Assembly (NCBI GenBank): GCA_018268085.1
Contig: JAFDXE010000005.1
Coordinates: forward strand, 62,001-126,000
Reading direction: 5' to 3'
DNA: 64,000 nucleotides
Origin: Bacteroidota bacterium
Lineage (GTDB): Bacteria; Bacteroidota; Bacteroidia; Chitinophagales; Chitinophagaceae
Shown: piece after piece, positions 27,772-37,300 of the stretch
Layout of the letters: the number at the start of each line of letters is the position of its first letter
Numbering within the stretch: position 1 is the stretch's first letter
Notes under the pieces: model-generated
The model's input: only the letters and a program-made list of their open reading frames with translations
Told to the model about the DNA's origin: nothing
Database searches by the model: none
Made by a program: the position numbers and the translations under genes

Positions 27772-28554
27772 TCATTCCTTTATCGCCGGAACTTTTTCAC
27801 CCCAGTCATATTCCTCATCTTTTCTTTTTCCATCGGGACGCTCTTTGTTACTCCGGATCGTGTACACTGTATGATAGTTTAATGCGTTAGCCGGCATTTC
27901 ATAATCTAACACGGCACGATATTGCGCTTCATTCAATTCTCCTGTTATCCATTTTTTTGCCAGTTCAAAAGGCAGGAGCAAAGGCATCCGGCATTCGTCT
28001 TCACCACTATTGTGTATCTGCTGCATCACTTTATTTTCTACTGCTTCCCTGGTGATGAGTGCATAGGTCCAGACTTTTTCTGTTTCTCCTGCATCATTTT
28101 TTATATCGGCCACAGAATATAAACCCGGTAGGAAAAATATCGGTTGTTCTCTCACCTGCACGAGGTACGGAATTTTATTTTTCATCCCGGCTATATGCCG
28201 GTGTTCGTAAAAGCCGGTAACAGGAACGAGACAACGCCTGTTCCTGATCTTATGCCAGTAACTTTTGGGATCATCCAGTATTTTTTCTGATCTGATGTTC
28301 AACATCGAAATCCTTTGCCGGGCAAATTTCTGTTTGTCGGTAACATAAAATGGAATGATGCCCCATTCCATGAGTTTGCAATGAACCAACAACTCATCTT
28401 TTGGTTGAAACAAGATGGGGTAGCGGGCATGTGCATGACCCTGCATGTGCGCTGTGATGTCGAGGTCCATCGTAATCCGGTCGTCAAAAACCATCTCCGG
28501 AAAATAATCTGATAGTTGCCTCACGTTTATGGTAAACGAAATATCATAACACAT
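27772..28554 (-). CDS. yedK: SRAP family abasic-site shielding protein (HMCES/YedK)
   Basis: I place the start at the ATG at 28554, giving MCYDISF, because SRAP proteins need Cys2 as the processed N-terminus that forms a thiazolidine crosslink with abasic sites; an upstream extension to 28608 would bury it. Other conserved residues are present: Asn in LNIRSEKI, Glu in VPVTGFYEHR and His in IHNSGEDECRMPLLLP. The protein protects abasic sites in single-stranded DNA at forks and can also reverse its crosslink. Its start lies two bases after the stop of the preceding gene in an operon with umuC and umuD-like genes, which fits the SOS-response-associated name. At about 260 residues the length is normal for the family. 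Confidence 0.88.
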   Translation of the reverse strand: MCYDISFTINVRQLSDYFPEMVFDDRITMDLDITAHMQGHAHARYPILFQPKDELLVHCKLMEWGIIPFYVTDKQKFARQRISMLNIRSEKILDDPKSYWHKIRNRRCLVPVTGFYEHRHIAGMKNKIPYLVQVREQPIFFLPGLYSVADIKNDAGETEKVWTYALITREAVENKVMQQIHNSGEDECRMPLLLPFELAKKWITGELNEAQYRAVLDYEMPANALNYHTVYTIRSNKERPDGKRKDEEYDWGEKVPAIKE

Positions 28555-28556
28555 AA

Positions 28557-29057
28557 TCAGTATCGTTCTATTTCCCCAAATGTAAGCTTTACCCGATGTG
28601 TTTTCCATCGTATAATTAAGAATAATTCGCCGAAACTGATTTCAAACTGGCAGTTGAGCGACTCACCCGAAGCAATGCGCCAATTGGTATTTTTTTCAAC
28701 GTACCTGCGGAGTTTTAATTTGTACGCACTGTTCAGCCGGTTTTTTAATTCCGTTGTATTGGCAATCACGGCCCAGTACATTTGGTACGTATCACCTGCC
28801 ATCATGGAATTTATTTTTTGCAGGTGTGCTGGTTTTGATAAATCAATGATGGCAGCGTAAGGGTCGTGTTTCACGGCATTGAGGTGCATAGATGCCTGGC
28901 CACGGTTGTCGTAGTCGGTTACGAGTATGTCCGTAGTATGTACTTCTTCCAAATGATGATAGCCTCTTGCATAGGTTTGGCTTACGAGGTAGTTGCGCTT
29001 CATGGCGATCAACCGGTGCAGGTGAATTTTTTCAAGGAGGACGAAGGGTTGCAGCAT
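28557..29057 (-). CDS. Uncharacterised protein of the SOS operon (166 aa)
   Basis: I do not recognise this family. The protein begins [20 protein letters not shown] and contains SQTYARGYHHLEEVHTTDIL, VTDYDNRGQASMHLNAVK and INSMMAGDTYQMYWAVIAN, with a basic middle region (NSAYKLKLRRYVEKN). There is no signal peptide, membrane span or nucleotide-binding loop. Its ATG overlaps the umuC stop by one base (TGATG), and its stop is two bases before the SRAP start, so it is translationally tied to both. An accessory role with the Y-family polymerase or at abasic sites is inferred from position only. An internal start at residue 19 (MKRNYLVSQ) is possible. Confidence 0.75.
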   Translation of the reverse strand: MLQPFVLLEKIHLHRLIAMKRNYLVSQTYARGYHHLEEVHTTDILVTDYDNRGQASMHLNAVKHDPYAAIIDLSKPAHLQKINSMMAGDTYQMYWAVIANTTELKNRLNSAYKLKLRRYVEKNTNWRIASGESLNCQFEISFGELFLIIRWKTHRVKLTFGEIERY

Positions 29058-30322
29058 CAGATGTAAATTTTCAGGAGCTCATTAAAATTAGTGGTATATC
29101 GCTTACTGAGGTGATCGGCCCGCAATTTATAACGGCGGTCGAAGCGCTGTACGGCCATTCTTACCGTATCTTTTCCCATGGCCAAATTAAGGCTATCCAT
29201 CGCCGTTAGTAACAGCTTGTCTTTTTTCCGGCAACGGTTACTGAACAGGTTTTGCTGTATGCATTCTTCCGGTATGATATCCTGCACCATTACGCCGCAC
29301 TTCATATACAGGTAGCCTTCTTTCCTGAAGATGATATCCAATCCTTTTAATGCATAGGCGATGATGTCGCCTGTAATATTGGTAGCTGTTTCACATTCGA
29401 GCGTAATGGAATGATGATACTGTGCCTGGCTGGTTTTGTGCGGATTGGTACCAATGAATACATTCACCTGCCGGCAAACGCTTTCCTGCCGCCGTAATTT
29501 AAGTGCACAAACAGCAGCGTGGTTGCTGATGGCTTCTTTAATTACGGAATAATCATTCGACAATTTTCCCAGCGATCTGCTTGTGCAGATATTTTTTTTC
29601 GGTTTTATTTCGGCTTCCCATTCAATAGCAGGGAGGCCGCGTAGTTCATTCCATAGGCGTAAGCCCGTTACACTCATTTGTTCTCTTACCCAATCAGGTG
29701 GCAGTTCTGTAAATTTTTTTGCAGTGGTGATTCCCCGGGCATGTAGCCTCGTGGCATACTGGCTGCCAATTCCCCAGATATCGGCAATGTCGGTTGCCAA
29801 TAGCATTTCATCGAGTAGCAGCGCATTGGCTGCATAAAATACCCCTGTTTCCTTACATCTTTTTTTTGCATAGCGGTTGGCCATTTTTGCAAGCGCTTTC
29901 GTTGGGGCAATGCCTACACTAACGGGAACACCTACATGTTGTTGAATGGTACGGCGAATAGCCAGCCCGATCGCCGCCGGGTGCTGGTAGGTCAGTTCGC
30001 TCATGTCGAGAAAAGCTTCATCAATGCTGTACACTTCCAGGCGGGGAACAAAGGAAGCCAGGGTTTTCATTACCCTGTCGCTGATATCACCATATAGCGT
30101 GTAGTTGGAACTGAATACAGCCACGCCCTGTTGTTTGAAGAAGGAATCGAACATATACGCCGGAACGCCCATGCCGATGCCCAGCGCTTTTGCTTCATCG
30201 CTTCTTGCAATCACGCAGCCATCGTTGTTACTCAATACAACAACAGGCTTGTGGAGCAGTGACGGATCAAAGAGTCGTTCACAACTCACATAAAAATTAT
30301 TGCAGTCAACTAAAGCATACAT
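29057..30322 (-). CDS. umuC: Y-family translesion DNA polymerase (UmuC-like)
   Basis: The 421-residue protein carries the Y-family palm motifs: [15 protein letters not shown] (first metal-binding Asp), [11 protein letters not shown] (second acidic pair), and [20 protein letters not shown] helix-hairpin-helix stretch follows ([20 protein letters not shown]), then the little-finger domain from about 235 and a UmuC-type C-terminal extension ([20 protein letters not shown]). It copies past lesions with low fidelity. It overlaps the upstream umuD-like gene by 13 bp and the downstream unknown gene by 1 bp. Regulation by the SOS response is expected from the family. Confidence 0.93.
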   Translation of the reverse strand: MYALVDCNNFYVSCERLFDPSLLHKPVVVLSNNDGCVIARSDEAKALGIGMGVPAYMFDSFFKQQGVAVFSSNYTLYGDISDRVMKTLASFVPRLEVYSIDEAFLDMSELTYQHPAAIGLAIRRTIQQHVGVPVSVGIAPTKALAKMANRYAKKRCKETGVFYAANALLLDEMLLATDIADIWGIGSQYATRLHARGITTAKKFTELPPDWVREQMSVTGLRLWNELRGLPAIEWEAEIKPKKNICTSRSLGKLSNDYSVIKEAISNHAAVCALKLRRQESVCRQVNVFIGTNPHKTSQAQYHHSITLECETATNITGDIIAYALKGLDIIFRKEGYLYMKCGVMVQDIIPEECIQQNLFSNRCRKKDKLLLTAMDSLNLAMGKDTVRMAVQRFDRRYKLRADHLSKRYTTNFNELLKIYI

Positions 30323-30747
30323 TTTTTTACGTCGTTGGGATCAATAATAATTTTGGTAACCACGCCCCAGATCTGCATGTTCATTTCGGGCGTGATCTCA
30401 ATTTCCCGGTATTTGCTGTTGGCCGGAACGAGCCAGCATTTGTAGCTGTTTTTTTTCAAATACTTGATGGTAAACTCACCGTTCAATACGGCAACTACGA
30501 TAGAACCGTTTTCAGCGGTAATACTCCTGTCTACCACCAGCCTTGCCCTTTGGGGAATAAACGCATTGATCATCGAGTCTCCTTCGCATTCTACGATAAA
30601 AGTAGACAGTGGGTGCCGGATCAATTCCTTATTCAGATCAATGCGCTCTTCCATATAGTCTGCTGCCGGCGAGGGAAAGCCTGCCGGGATCCTGACATCG
30701 AAATAGGGAAGTGTTGTAGGTTGAAAATTGATTTCCTGGATTTCCAT
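30310..30747 (-). CDS. umuD: UmuD-like S24 (LexA family) self-cleaving protein
   Basis: The protein lacks a DNA-binding domain and begins near its cleavage site. [13 protein letters not shown] contains the Ala-Gly scissile bond, [12 protein letters not shown] the nucleophilic Ser, and EFTIKYL the catalytic Lys. This is UmuD, which after RecA-stimulated cleavage activates UmuC. I place the start at ATG 30747 ([12 protein letters not shown]). A frame-compatible ATG at 30783 would lie upstream of a perfect -7 box at 30765-30772 and so is unlikely to be transcribed from that promoter. First gene of the umuD-umuC-unknown-SRAP operon. Confidence 0.88.
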   Translation of the reverse strand: MEIQEINFQPTTLPYFDVRIPAGFPSPAADYMEERIDLNKELIRHPLSTFIVECEGDSMINAFIPQRARLVVDRSITAENGSIVVAVLNGEFTIKYLKKNSYKCWLVPANSKYREIEITPEMNMQIWGVVTKIIIDPNDVKKCML

Positions 30748-30764
30748 AATACTAAAATAATTAG

Positions 30765-30772
30765 CAAACATA
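30765..30772 (-). promoter_or_regulatory. Bacteroidota -7 promoter box for the SOS operon
   Basis: The minus strand reads TATGTTTG, a perfect match to TAnnTTTG, 17 bp upstream of the umuD ATG. A TTG at the usual -33 spacing is not obvious. No LexA operator could be identified. Confidence 0.5.
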
Positions 30773-30882
30773 AGGCCTGCCATTCAATTTGGAAAGGATT
30801 TTTTCGAAATAAATGAAGGCGCTGTATAGATGTTCCTGGTGGCGGCACCGGTAGCCCGGGCAGGATTGATTAACTTGCTGTC

Positions 30883-31536
30883 ATGAACCACGATGTACAA
30901 CATGTTTTTCCTTCTTTTGAAAAAGACTTGCTGCAAAAACTGCAGGAAGAGGCAGAAATAAAAACTTTTGATGCCGGCGAACTGCTGATGCGGAAGGGCC
31001 AGTATTTTAAATCTATTTTGCTGGTTGTGGATGGATTGATAAAAGTGTACCGTGAAGACGAAGACGGACATGAATATTTTATGTACTATCTGCAACCCGG
31101 GCAGGCCTGCGCCTTATCCATGATTGCCGCCGGCCAGCAGGGAAAAAGTGAAGTGGTAGCCAAAGTGGTAGAGGAAACAACGGTAATAGCCGTACCACTT
31201 AACCTGATGGATCAATGGATGCATAATTATAAAAGCTGGTACCAGTTTGTACTGGATACATATCGAAAACGTTTTGAAGAATTGCTGAATACACTTGATC
31301 ATACGGCATTCAGGAGTATGGATGAGAAATTACTGTATTACCTGAAGCGGGAACAGGAGATAAGGAATACAGATACTATTACAGTGAACAATACGGAGAT
31401 TGCACAGGAACTGAATTCTTCCAGGGAAGTGATATCAAGGCTGATGAAAAAGTTAGCGGAGAGAGGGATGATAAAAGTGCTGAAGAATCAGTTGATACAG
31501 ATAGTGGATCTAACAGTGTGGGATGGCCGAAGTTGA
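30883..31536 (+). CDS. Crp/Fnr family transcriptional regulator
   Basis: The 217-residue protein has an N-terminal cyclic-nucleotide-binding-like beta-roll (FDAGELLMRKGQYFKSILLV, then DGLIKVYRED), a long dimer helix (SWYQFVLDTYRKRFEELLNT), and a C-terminal winged helix with NTEIAQELNSSREVISRLMK. It lacks the Fnr cysteine cluster near the N-terminus and the Crp phosphate-binding RxS motif, so the effector is unknown. It precedes the efflux operon on the same strand, and a Crp-type palindrome lies just before that operon at 31849-31864, so control of the pump is the likely role (inference). Confidence 0.88.
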   Translation: MNHDVQHVFPSFEKDLLQKLQEEAEIKTFDAGELLMRKGQYFKSILLVVDGLIKVYREDEDGHEYFMYYLQPGQACALSMIAAGQQGKSEVVAKVVEETTVIAVPLNLMDQWMHNYKSWYQFVLDTYRKRFEELLNTLDHTAFRSMDEKLLYYLKREQEIRNTDTITVNNTEIAQELNSSREVISRLMKKLAERGMIKVLKNQLIQIVDLTVWDGRS

Positions 31537-31554
31537 AGATGAATTTTTTACACT

Positions 31555-31581
31555 ACGGAGGTTGCCACGAAGGCACAAAGG
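31555..31581. repeat. 27-bp direct repeat, copy 1
   Basis: Identical to 31696-31722 over 27 bp (ACGGAGGTTGCCACGAAG followed by GCACAAAGG). The text belongs to a repetitive intergenic family of the cacagagg/cacggag type. Function unknown. Confidence 0.7.
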
Positions 31582-31695
31582 CAGGAAGGAACACAAAGTT
31601 TGAATCAGTGGTAGTTTTTTATACGCTCCCCATTTTTGAATTTTGATTTTTTATTTTTTTAACCACAGAGGGAACGGAGTTTTTCACGGAGTTGC

Positions 31696-31722
31696 ACGGA
31701 GGTTGCCACGAAGGCACAAAGG
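31696..31722. repeat. 27-bp direct repeat, copy 2
   Basis: Second perfect copy, 141 bp after the first. Both copies are followed shortly by an ACACAAGGTTT/ACACAAAGTTT tail, so the homologous block is somewhat longer than 27 bp. Confidence 0.7.
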
Positions 31723-31835
31723 AACACAAGGTTTTTTTGTAATAATGTTGTTCAATTAATATATCTCTTTCCTTTTTTCCTTTTTACTTTTTAATTATTG
31801 AGCTGTTTATACACTTTTATTCTTCCTGAACTTCA

Positions 31836-31864
31836 TCACTGATTACGCAGTGATAAATGTCACA
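31836..31864. promoter_or_regulatory. Crp/Fnr-type operator upstream of the efflux operon
   Basis: AGTGATAAATGTCACA (31849-31864) is a near-perfect GTGA-N6-TCAC Crp/Fnr palindrome. It overlaps a second palindrome, TCACTGATTACGCAGTGA (31836-31853), so two half-sites are shared. Its centre lies about 43 bp before the start site predicted from the -7 box at 31886, a class II activator position. Confidence 0.6.
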
Positions 31865-31885
31865 CTTCATGTTGACTGCTGAAGA

Positions 31886-31893
31886 TAGTTTTG
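31886..31893 (+). promoter_or_regulatory. -7 promoter box of the tolC-adaptor-RND operon
   Basis: TAGTTTTG matches TAnnTTTG exactly, 17 bp before the ATG of the TolC-like gene. The -33 region falls at the edge of the Crp-type palindrome and has no clear TTTG, in line with activator dependence. Confidence 0.6.
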
Positions 31894-31909
31894 CATTCAA
31901 ATCAGTTAC

Positions 31910-33220
31910 ATGAATAGATTTTTTGTTTTCAGCCTGTTTCTTTTTTCAATTGTTTACCAGGAAGGGATTGCCCAGGATACGTCTAAATACCTCGGCCTGA
32001 AAGATGCCATCAGCGCCGCAACCGCTTCAAATGATGCGGTTCGCATTGCATTGATTAATGAGCAACTGGCCAAAGCCAAATTCAAACAAACAGATGCGAT
32101 TTTTCTCCCACAGGTAAATTTTTCCTACACGGCTTTCAGTACAAATAATCCATTGAATGCATTTGGATTTAAACTACAGCAGAAAAATATATCGGCCACA
32201 GACTTTAATCCTGATTTACTGAATCATCCGGCGGCAACGGCAGATTTTACAACCAAAATAGAAGTACAGCAACCCTTGTTGAATGCTGATCTTCTCTATC
32301 AGCGAAAAGGAGCGGCCCTGCAGGTAGAAATGTACCAGTTGATGACGAAAAGAACGAAAGAAGCACTCGCATTTGAAACAGAAAAGGCGTACCTCCAGTT
32401 GCAAATGTTGTATAGTGCAGCTACAGTATTGAACGAAGCACTGGAAACAACCAAAGCATTATATAAAAACGCAACAGATTATTTTAACCAGGGACTGATT
32501 CAGAAATCAGATGTGTTGAATGCAGACGTACAACGCATAAACATTGAAACACAGTTAAAAAATACCCGGTCAAATATTGAAGATGCCTCCGATATGCTCA
32601 GCCTTATCATGGGAAGTACACCCGGAACGGTATATACGGTTGACAGCATTATTCAAAATAGCAATAATACCGGCACTCAGCTTTCTGCCGATCGTGCCGA
32701 CTTTAAAGCCATGCAAAAGGGAATGGATGGTTACCAGATGATGATTGCTTCCTCCCGCATGAGCTACCTGCCACGGTTAAACGCATTCGCATCATGGCAA
32801 TTGAATGACAAGGCGATGTTAGGATTCAATGCGAATGCTTACCTGGCGGGCATACAGTTATCATGGAATATTTTTAATGGTAACCGTACAAAAAATATCA
32901 TTACAGAGCAGAAGCTCGAAAAGGAAAAACTATCCCGGGAACTAACAAAACAAAAGTCGGAATCGCAACTGGCCATTAATCATACTCAACGCCAGCTTTC
33001 AGATGCAGACTTTACCATTCGTCAACAGCAGTATGCTATTGAGCAGGCAGCAGAAGCTTTACGGGTGCTGGAAAACAGATACCAGCAGGGGTTAGTCAAA
33101 ACAACCGATGTATTACTTGCACAAACACAATTATCTCAGCAAAAACTCAGCGCCGTTCAAGCCATATTCAACTACAACGTAGCTGCAGCTTATTTACAAT
33201 TTTTAACAACCGGAAAATAA
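31910..33220 (+). CDS. TolC-family outer-membrane efflux protein
   Basis: The 436-residue protein has a signal peptide (FSLFLFSIVYQEGIAQ) and the two-fold repeated helical hairpin structure of outer membrane efflux proteins: LKDAISAATASNDAVRIALI at the start of repeat one, and LENRYQQGLVKTTDVLLAQT in repeat two. It would form the trimeric exit duct for the adaptor and RND pump encoded directly downstream (1 bp to the adaptor ATG). First gene of a five-gene operon. Confidence 0.9.
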   Translation: MNRFFVFSLFLFSIVYQEGIAQDTSKYLGLKDAISAATASNDAVRIALINEQLAKAKFKQTDAIFLPQVNFSYTAFSTNNPLNAFGFKLQQKNISATDFNPDLLNHPAATADFTTKIEVQQPLLNADLLYQRKGAALQVEMYQLMTKRTKEALAFETEKAYLQLQMLYSAATVLNEALETTKALYKNATDYFNQGLIQKSDVLNADVQRINIETQLKNTRSNIEDASDMLSLIMGSTPGTVYTVDSIIQNSNNTGTQLSADRADFKAMQKGMDGYQMMIASSRMSYLPRLNAFASWQLNDKAMLGFNANAYLAGIQLSWNIFNGNRTKNIITEQKLEKEKLSRELTKQKSESQLAINHTQRQLSDADFTIRQQQYAIEQAAEALRVLENRYQQGLVKTTDVLLAQTQLSQQKLSAVQAIFNYNVAAAYLQFLTTGK

Positions 33221-33221
33221 T

Positions 33222-34331
33222 ATGAATAACAGGAATATCAACATGCCTAAAAAACTACTGTTCGCCTCTGTCTTTACTGCGTTTACCATATACCTTGTTT
33301 CCTGTTCAGAAAACAAAGAGACGAAGGACAACGATCTTGAAAAGCCAATAGCCGTTACCGTTACGACAGCTTCTATCGGTTCACAAAATGCTATTCTCGC
33401 AAGTGGGCAGGTGGAAGCTGCTCAAACGGCTAACATCAGCACAAGAGTGATGGGAAGAATTAACCGCATCTTCGTTAAAACCGGCGATAAGGTTTCAAAA
33501 GGACAACTGCTTGCTACCATCAGTGACGATGATATCCGGGCCAGGCGGGCACAAACAGAAGCTATGATCGCTGAATCAGAAGCGGCATTTGCAAATGCAA
33601 AAAAGGATTACGACAGGTTTGAAGCGCTTTATAAACAACAAAGCGCTACTGCGAAGGAACTCGACAATGTAACCTTACAATACAACGCAGCAAAAGCCAG
33701 GGTGGAAGCGGCGAAACAAATGCGAAGCGAAGTAAATGCTTCTCTTTCGTACAGCAGCCTGGTTGCTCCTTTCAGCGGGGTAGTAACCCAAAAGCTTTCA
33801 GAAGAAGGCAGCCTGGCCAATCCCGGAATGCCCATATTAACCGTAGAACAGAGCGGCATTCTGCAGGTATCCGCCACTGTATCCGAATCGGATATTGCAG
33901 CAGTGCATCTTAATGATGTAGCACAACTTGAAATAAAATCTACCGGTAAAACATTCGAAGGAAAAATCATACAGTTAAATCCTTCCGCTCAGTTCACCGG
34001 CGGCCAATACATTATTAAAGTGAGCATTCCGGAATCTGCCAAGCCAGATTTATTTGCAGGCATGTTTGTAAACGTAAAAATTCCATTGAAGGATACAGTA
34101 CAAACACAATCCGGTTCCGTAACGGTTCCGCTATCAGCTATTGTTAACCGTGATGAATTGACAGGTATTTACACAGTGAGCTCATCAAATACCGCATTGT
34201 TGAGATGGGTTCGTTTAGGCAGAATATATTCAGATCGTGCGGAGGTAGTATCCGGGCTCTCTGCCAATGAAAAATTTATTGCAGAAGCCGAAGGCAAGTT
34301 GTATAACGGCGCACCTGTTGTTACAAAATAA
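33222..34331 (+). CDS. RND efflux periplasmic adaptor (membrane-fusion lipoprotein)
   Basis: The 369-residue protein has a lipoprotein signal ending LVSC (Cys28), so it is lipid-anchored. The barrel-sandwich hybrid halves are visible (GQVEAAQTANISTRVMGRIN, KTGDKVSKGQLLATISDDD and YSSLVAPFSGVVTQKLSEEG), separated by a coiled-coil hairpin (AQTEAMIAESEAAFANAKKD). A beta-barrel and membrane-proximal domain follow. It bridges pump and TolC duct. The ATG comes one base after the tolC stop; a second ATG at 33243 is also possible. Confidence 0.9.
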   Translation: MNNRNINMPKKLLFASVFTAFTIYLVSCSENKETKDNDLEKPIAVTVTTASIGSQNAILASGQVEAAQTANISTRVMGRINRIFVKTGDKVSKGQLLATISDDDIRARRAQTEAMIAESEAAFANAKKDYDRFEALYKQQSATAKELDNVTLQYNAAKARVEAAKQMRSEVNASLSYSSLVAPFSGVVTQKLSEEGSLANPGMPILTVEQSGILQVSATVSESDIAAVHLNDVAQLEIKSTGKTFEGKIIQLNPSAQFTGGQYIIKVSIPESAKPDLFAGMFVNVKIPLKDTVQTQSGSVTVPLSAIVNRDELTGIYTVSSSNTALLRWVRLGRIYSDRAEVVSGLSANEKFIAEAEGKLYNGAPVVTK

Positions 34332-34369
34332 AAAGTGGGGAACATACGGCCATTAGAAAAATAAAAATT

Positions 34370-37300
34370 ATGAAAGAAGGTTTATCAGGAAATATAGCAA
34401 AGGCATTCATCAACTCAAAACTAACGATCCTGTTAATGATTGCATTCCTGCTCATTGGCGGATATAGTACGATGCTGATCCCGAGAGAGGAGGAACCACA
34501 GATCGATGTTCCCATTGCGGATATCTACATCGGTTTCCCCGGCGCTTCACCAAAAGAAGTAGAAACAAAATTAACAGCACCACTGGAGAAAATTGTGTCG
34601 AATGTGAAAGGCGTTGAATATGTATATTCTACTTCCATGCAGGGGCAGGCAATGCTGATTGTTCAGTTTTTTGTGGGACAGGATGTAGAAAGATCGATGG
34701 TAAAACTCTATGATGAGCTATTAAAAAATATGGATAAAATGCCACAGGGCGTTACCATGCCGTTGATTAAAACAAGAGCAATTGATGATGTGCCTGTATT
34801 GGGATTAACGCTATGGAGCGAACAACACAGCGATTACGAATTGAAGCAACTCGGAGAAGTGCTTACCAATGAAATCAAAAAAATAAATGATGTAGCTGCT
34901 GTAAATATTATTGGCGGAAGAAGTCGTGAAGTGAAAGTGATGTTGGATAAAGATAAAATGGCCGGAAACCATGTAGATTTTTTAAGTATCAGTAAATTCC
35001 TCCAGGGAAATAACGCTCAACTTTTTTCAGGCACAATGTTGCAGCATGATTCTTCCTTTGCTGTACAAACCGGAAATTTTTTAAATACCGCAGAAGATGT
35101 TGCCAACCTGATCGTGGGCTCAAATGCAAATCAGCCGGTGTTTCTTAAACAAGTAGCACAAATTACGGAAGGCCCCGAAACGGCTAACCAGTACGTGTTA
35201 TTTGGTTATGGAAAATCAGATACACTGCAACAACATTTTAAATCTGCATACCCGGCTATTACACTCGCCATTGCCAAAAAGAAAGGTGCAGATGCCATGC
35301 AGTTGTCGGAAAAAATACTGCAGAAAACCGAACACCTGAAAAAAGATTTACTGCCATCGGATGTTCAACTAACGGTAAGCCGTAACTATGGAGAAACGGC
35401 ATCCGATAAAGTATCAGAATTATTGCTTCACCTGTTTATAGCCATTGTTGCCGTAACCTTGTTTGTAATGCTTGCGATGGGTTGGAGAGGCGGATTGGTG
35501 GTATTTCTTTCTGTACCCGTAACTTTTGCGCTTACTTTATTCTCTTATTATTTTCTTCATTACACCTTAAACCGGATTACTCTTTTTGCACTGGTGTTCA
35601 TCACCGGTATTGTGGTAGATGATTCGATCATCATTGCAGAGAACATGCACCGTCATTTTAAAATGAAACGATTGCCGTTTAAGCAAGCCGCCATCTATGC
35701 AATCAATGAAGTGGGTAATCCAACAATACTGGCAACGTTTACCGTAATTGCCGCTGTTTTACCAATGGCATTTGTATCCGGATTAATGGGGCCGTACATG
35801 AGCCCGATGCCCATTGGGGCTTCTATAGCCATGCTGTTGTCGCTGATTGTTGCATTAACCTTAACACCCTACCTTGGTTATATATTCCTTAAAGAAAAAG
35901 AAAAACACGGAGAAGAAAAACCTGCATTGCAACTCGAGCAAACAAAAATATACCGCATCTATTATTCATTTATCAATCCTTTGCTCAATACAAGATGGAA
36001 ACGCTGGACATTCATTGTAAGTACCGTTGTTGTGTTGCTGGGATCCATGTTACTTTTTTATACCAAATCGGTTGCGGTAAAAATGTTACCGTTCGATAAT
36101 AAAAATGAATTCCAGGTAGTGATCGATATGCCGGAAGGTACAACGCTTGAAAAAACGCAGGCTGTTGCAAAAGAAATTGCTGATTATGTTTCTACAAAAC
36201 CATTGGTTAAAAATTACCAGGTATATATCGGTACGGCAGGGCCAATCAGTTTTAACGGACTGGTGCGTCACTATGATATTCGCCGCGGCGATAATGTTGC
36301 CGACATCCAGGTAAATCTTGTTGACAAAAAGGAACGTACACAACAAAGCCACGATATCGTAAAGAATATGCGTGCAGCCATTCAGTTGATTGCAGGGAAA
36401 TACAATGCCAATGCAAAGCTGGTGGAAATTCCACCAGGGCCACCGGTGCTTTCTACCATGGTGGCGGAAGTGTATGGTCCGGATTATGAACAGCAGGTAC
36501 ACATTGCTGAACAGGTAAAAAATCTTTTTCGGGAAACAAAAGATGTGGTAGATGTAGACTGGTATGCGGAAGATGATCAGTGGCAATACCATTTTGAAGT
36601 GGATAAAGTAAAAGCAATGCGGAGTGGAGTAGCACCGGCGATAGTGGTGGCAAATATGTATGCTGCATTGTCCGGACAGGTAGCAGGCACATTATACAAA
36701 CCGGTTGCTTATAGCCCCGTGAATATTAAACTACAACTCAATGATGCCGATAAGTCGGGTATCGATGAATTAAAAAATCTTACCGTTATAGGGCAACAGG
36801 GAAATGCAGTAAAAGTAGGCGACCTTGTTACCATTACAAAAGAAGTAAAGGATAAGAGCATATTTCGGAAAAATCAGAAGCGGGTGGTATATGTTACTGC
36901 CGACATGGCTGGAAAACTGGAAAGTCCGTTTTATGCGATTTCTGCAATTTCCGACAGTATCAAAAATATCAAACTGCCAAAAGGCTATACTATCGCTGAA
37001 GAATATACGCACCAGCCGGAGAACGAAGATAATTACACATTGAAATGGGATGGAGAATGGCAGATCACGTATGAAGTATTCCGTGATTTGGGAATTGCTT
37101 TTGCCGCTGTGATCATCATCATTTATATGCTGATCGTTGGCTGGTTCCAGAATTTTGTTACACCGCTGGTGATGCTCGCCGCTATCCCGCTTTCATTAAT
37201 TGGTATTATACTCGGCCACTGGATGCTGGGGGCTTACTTCACCGCAACGTCGATGATTGGTTTCATTGCATTGGCCGGTGTAATGGTTAGAAATTCAGTA

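Larger units (their letters stand above)
31537..31909. other. Intergenic region with degenerate repeats and the efflux operon promoter
   Basis: The 373 bp between the Crp/Fnr gene and tolC hold no gene. The first 200 bp carry two copies of a 27-bp sequence containing GTTGCCACGAAGGCACAAAG, plus related text (ACCACAGAGG, TTTTCACGGAGTTGCACGG). The last 75 bp hold the operator and promoter listed separately. Confidence 0.6.
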
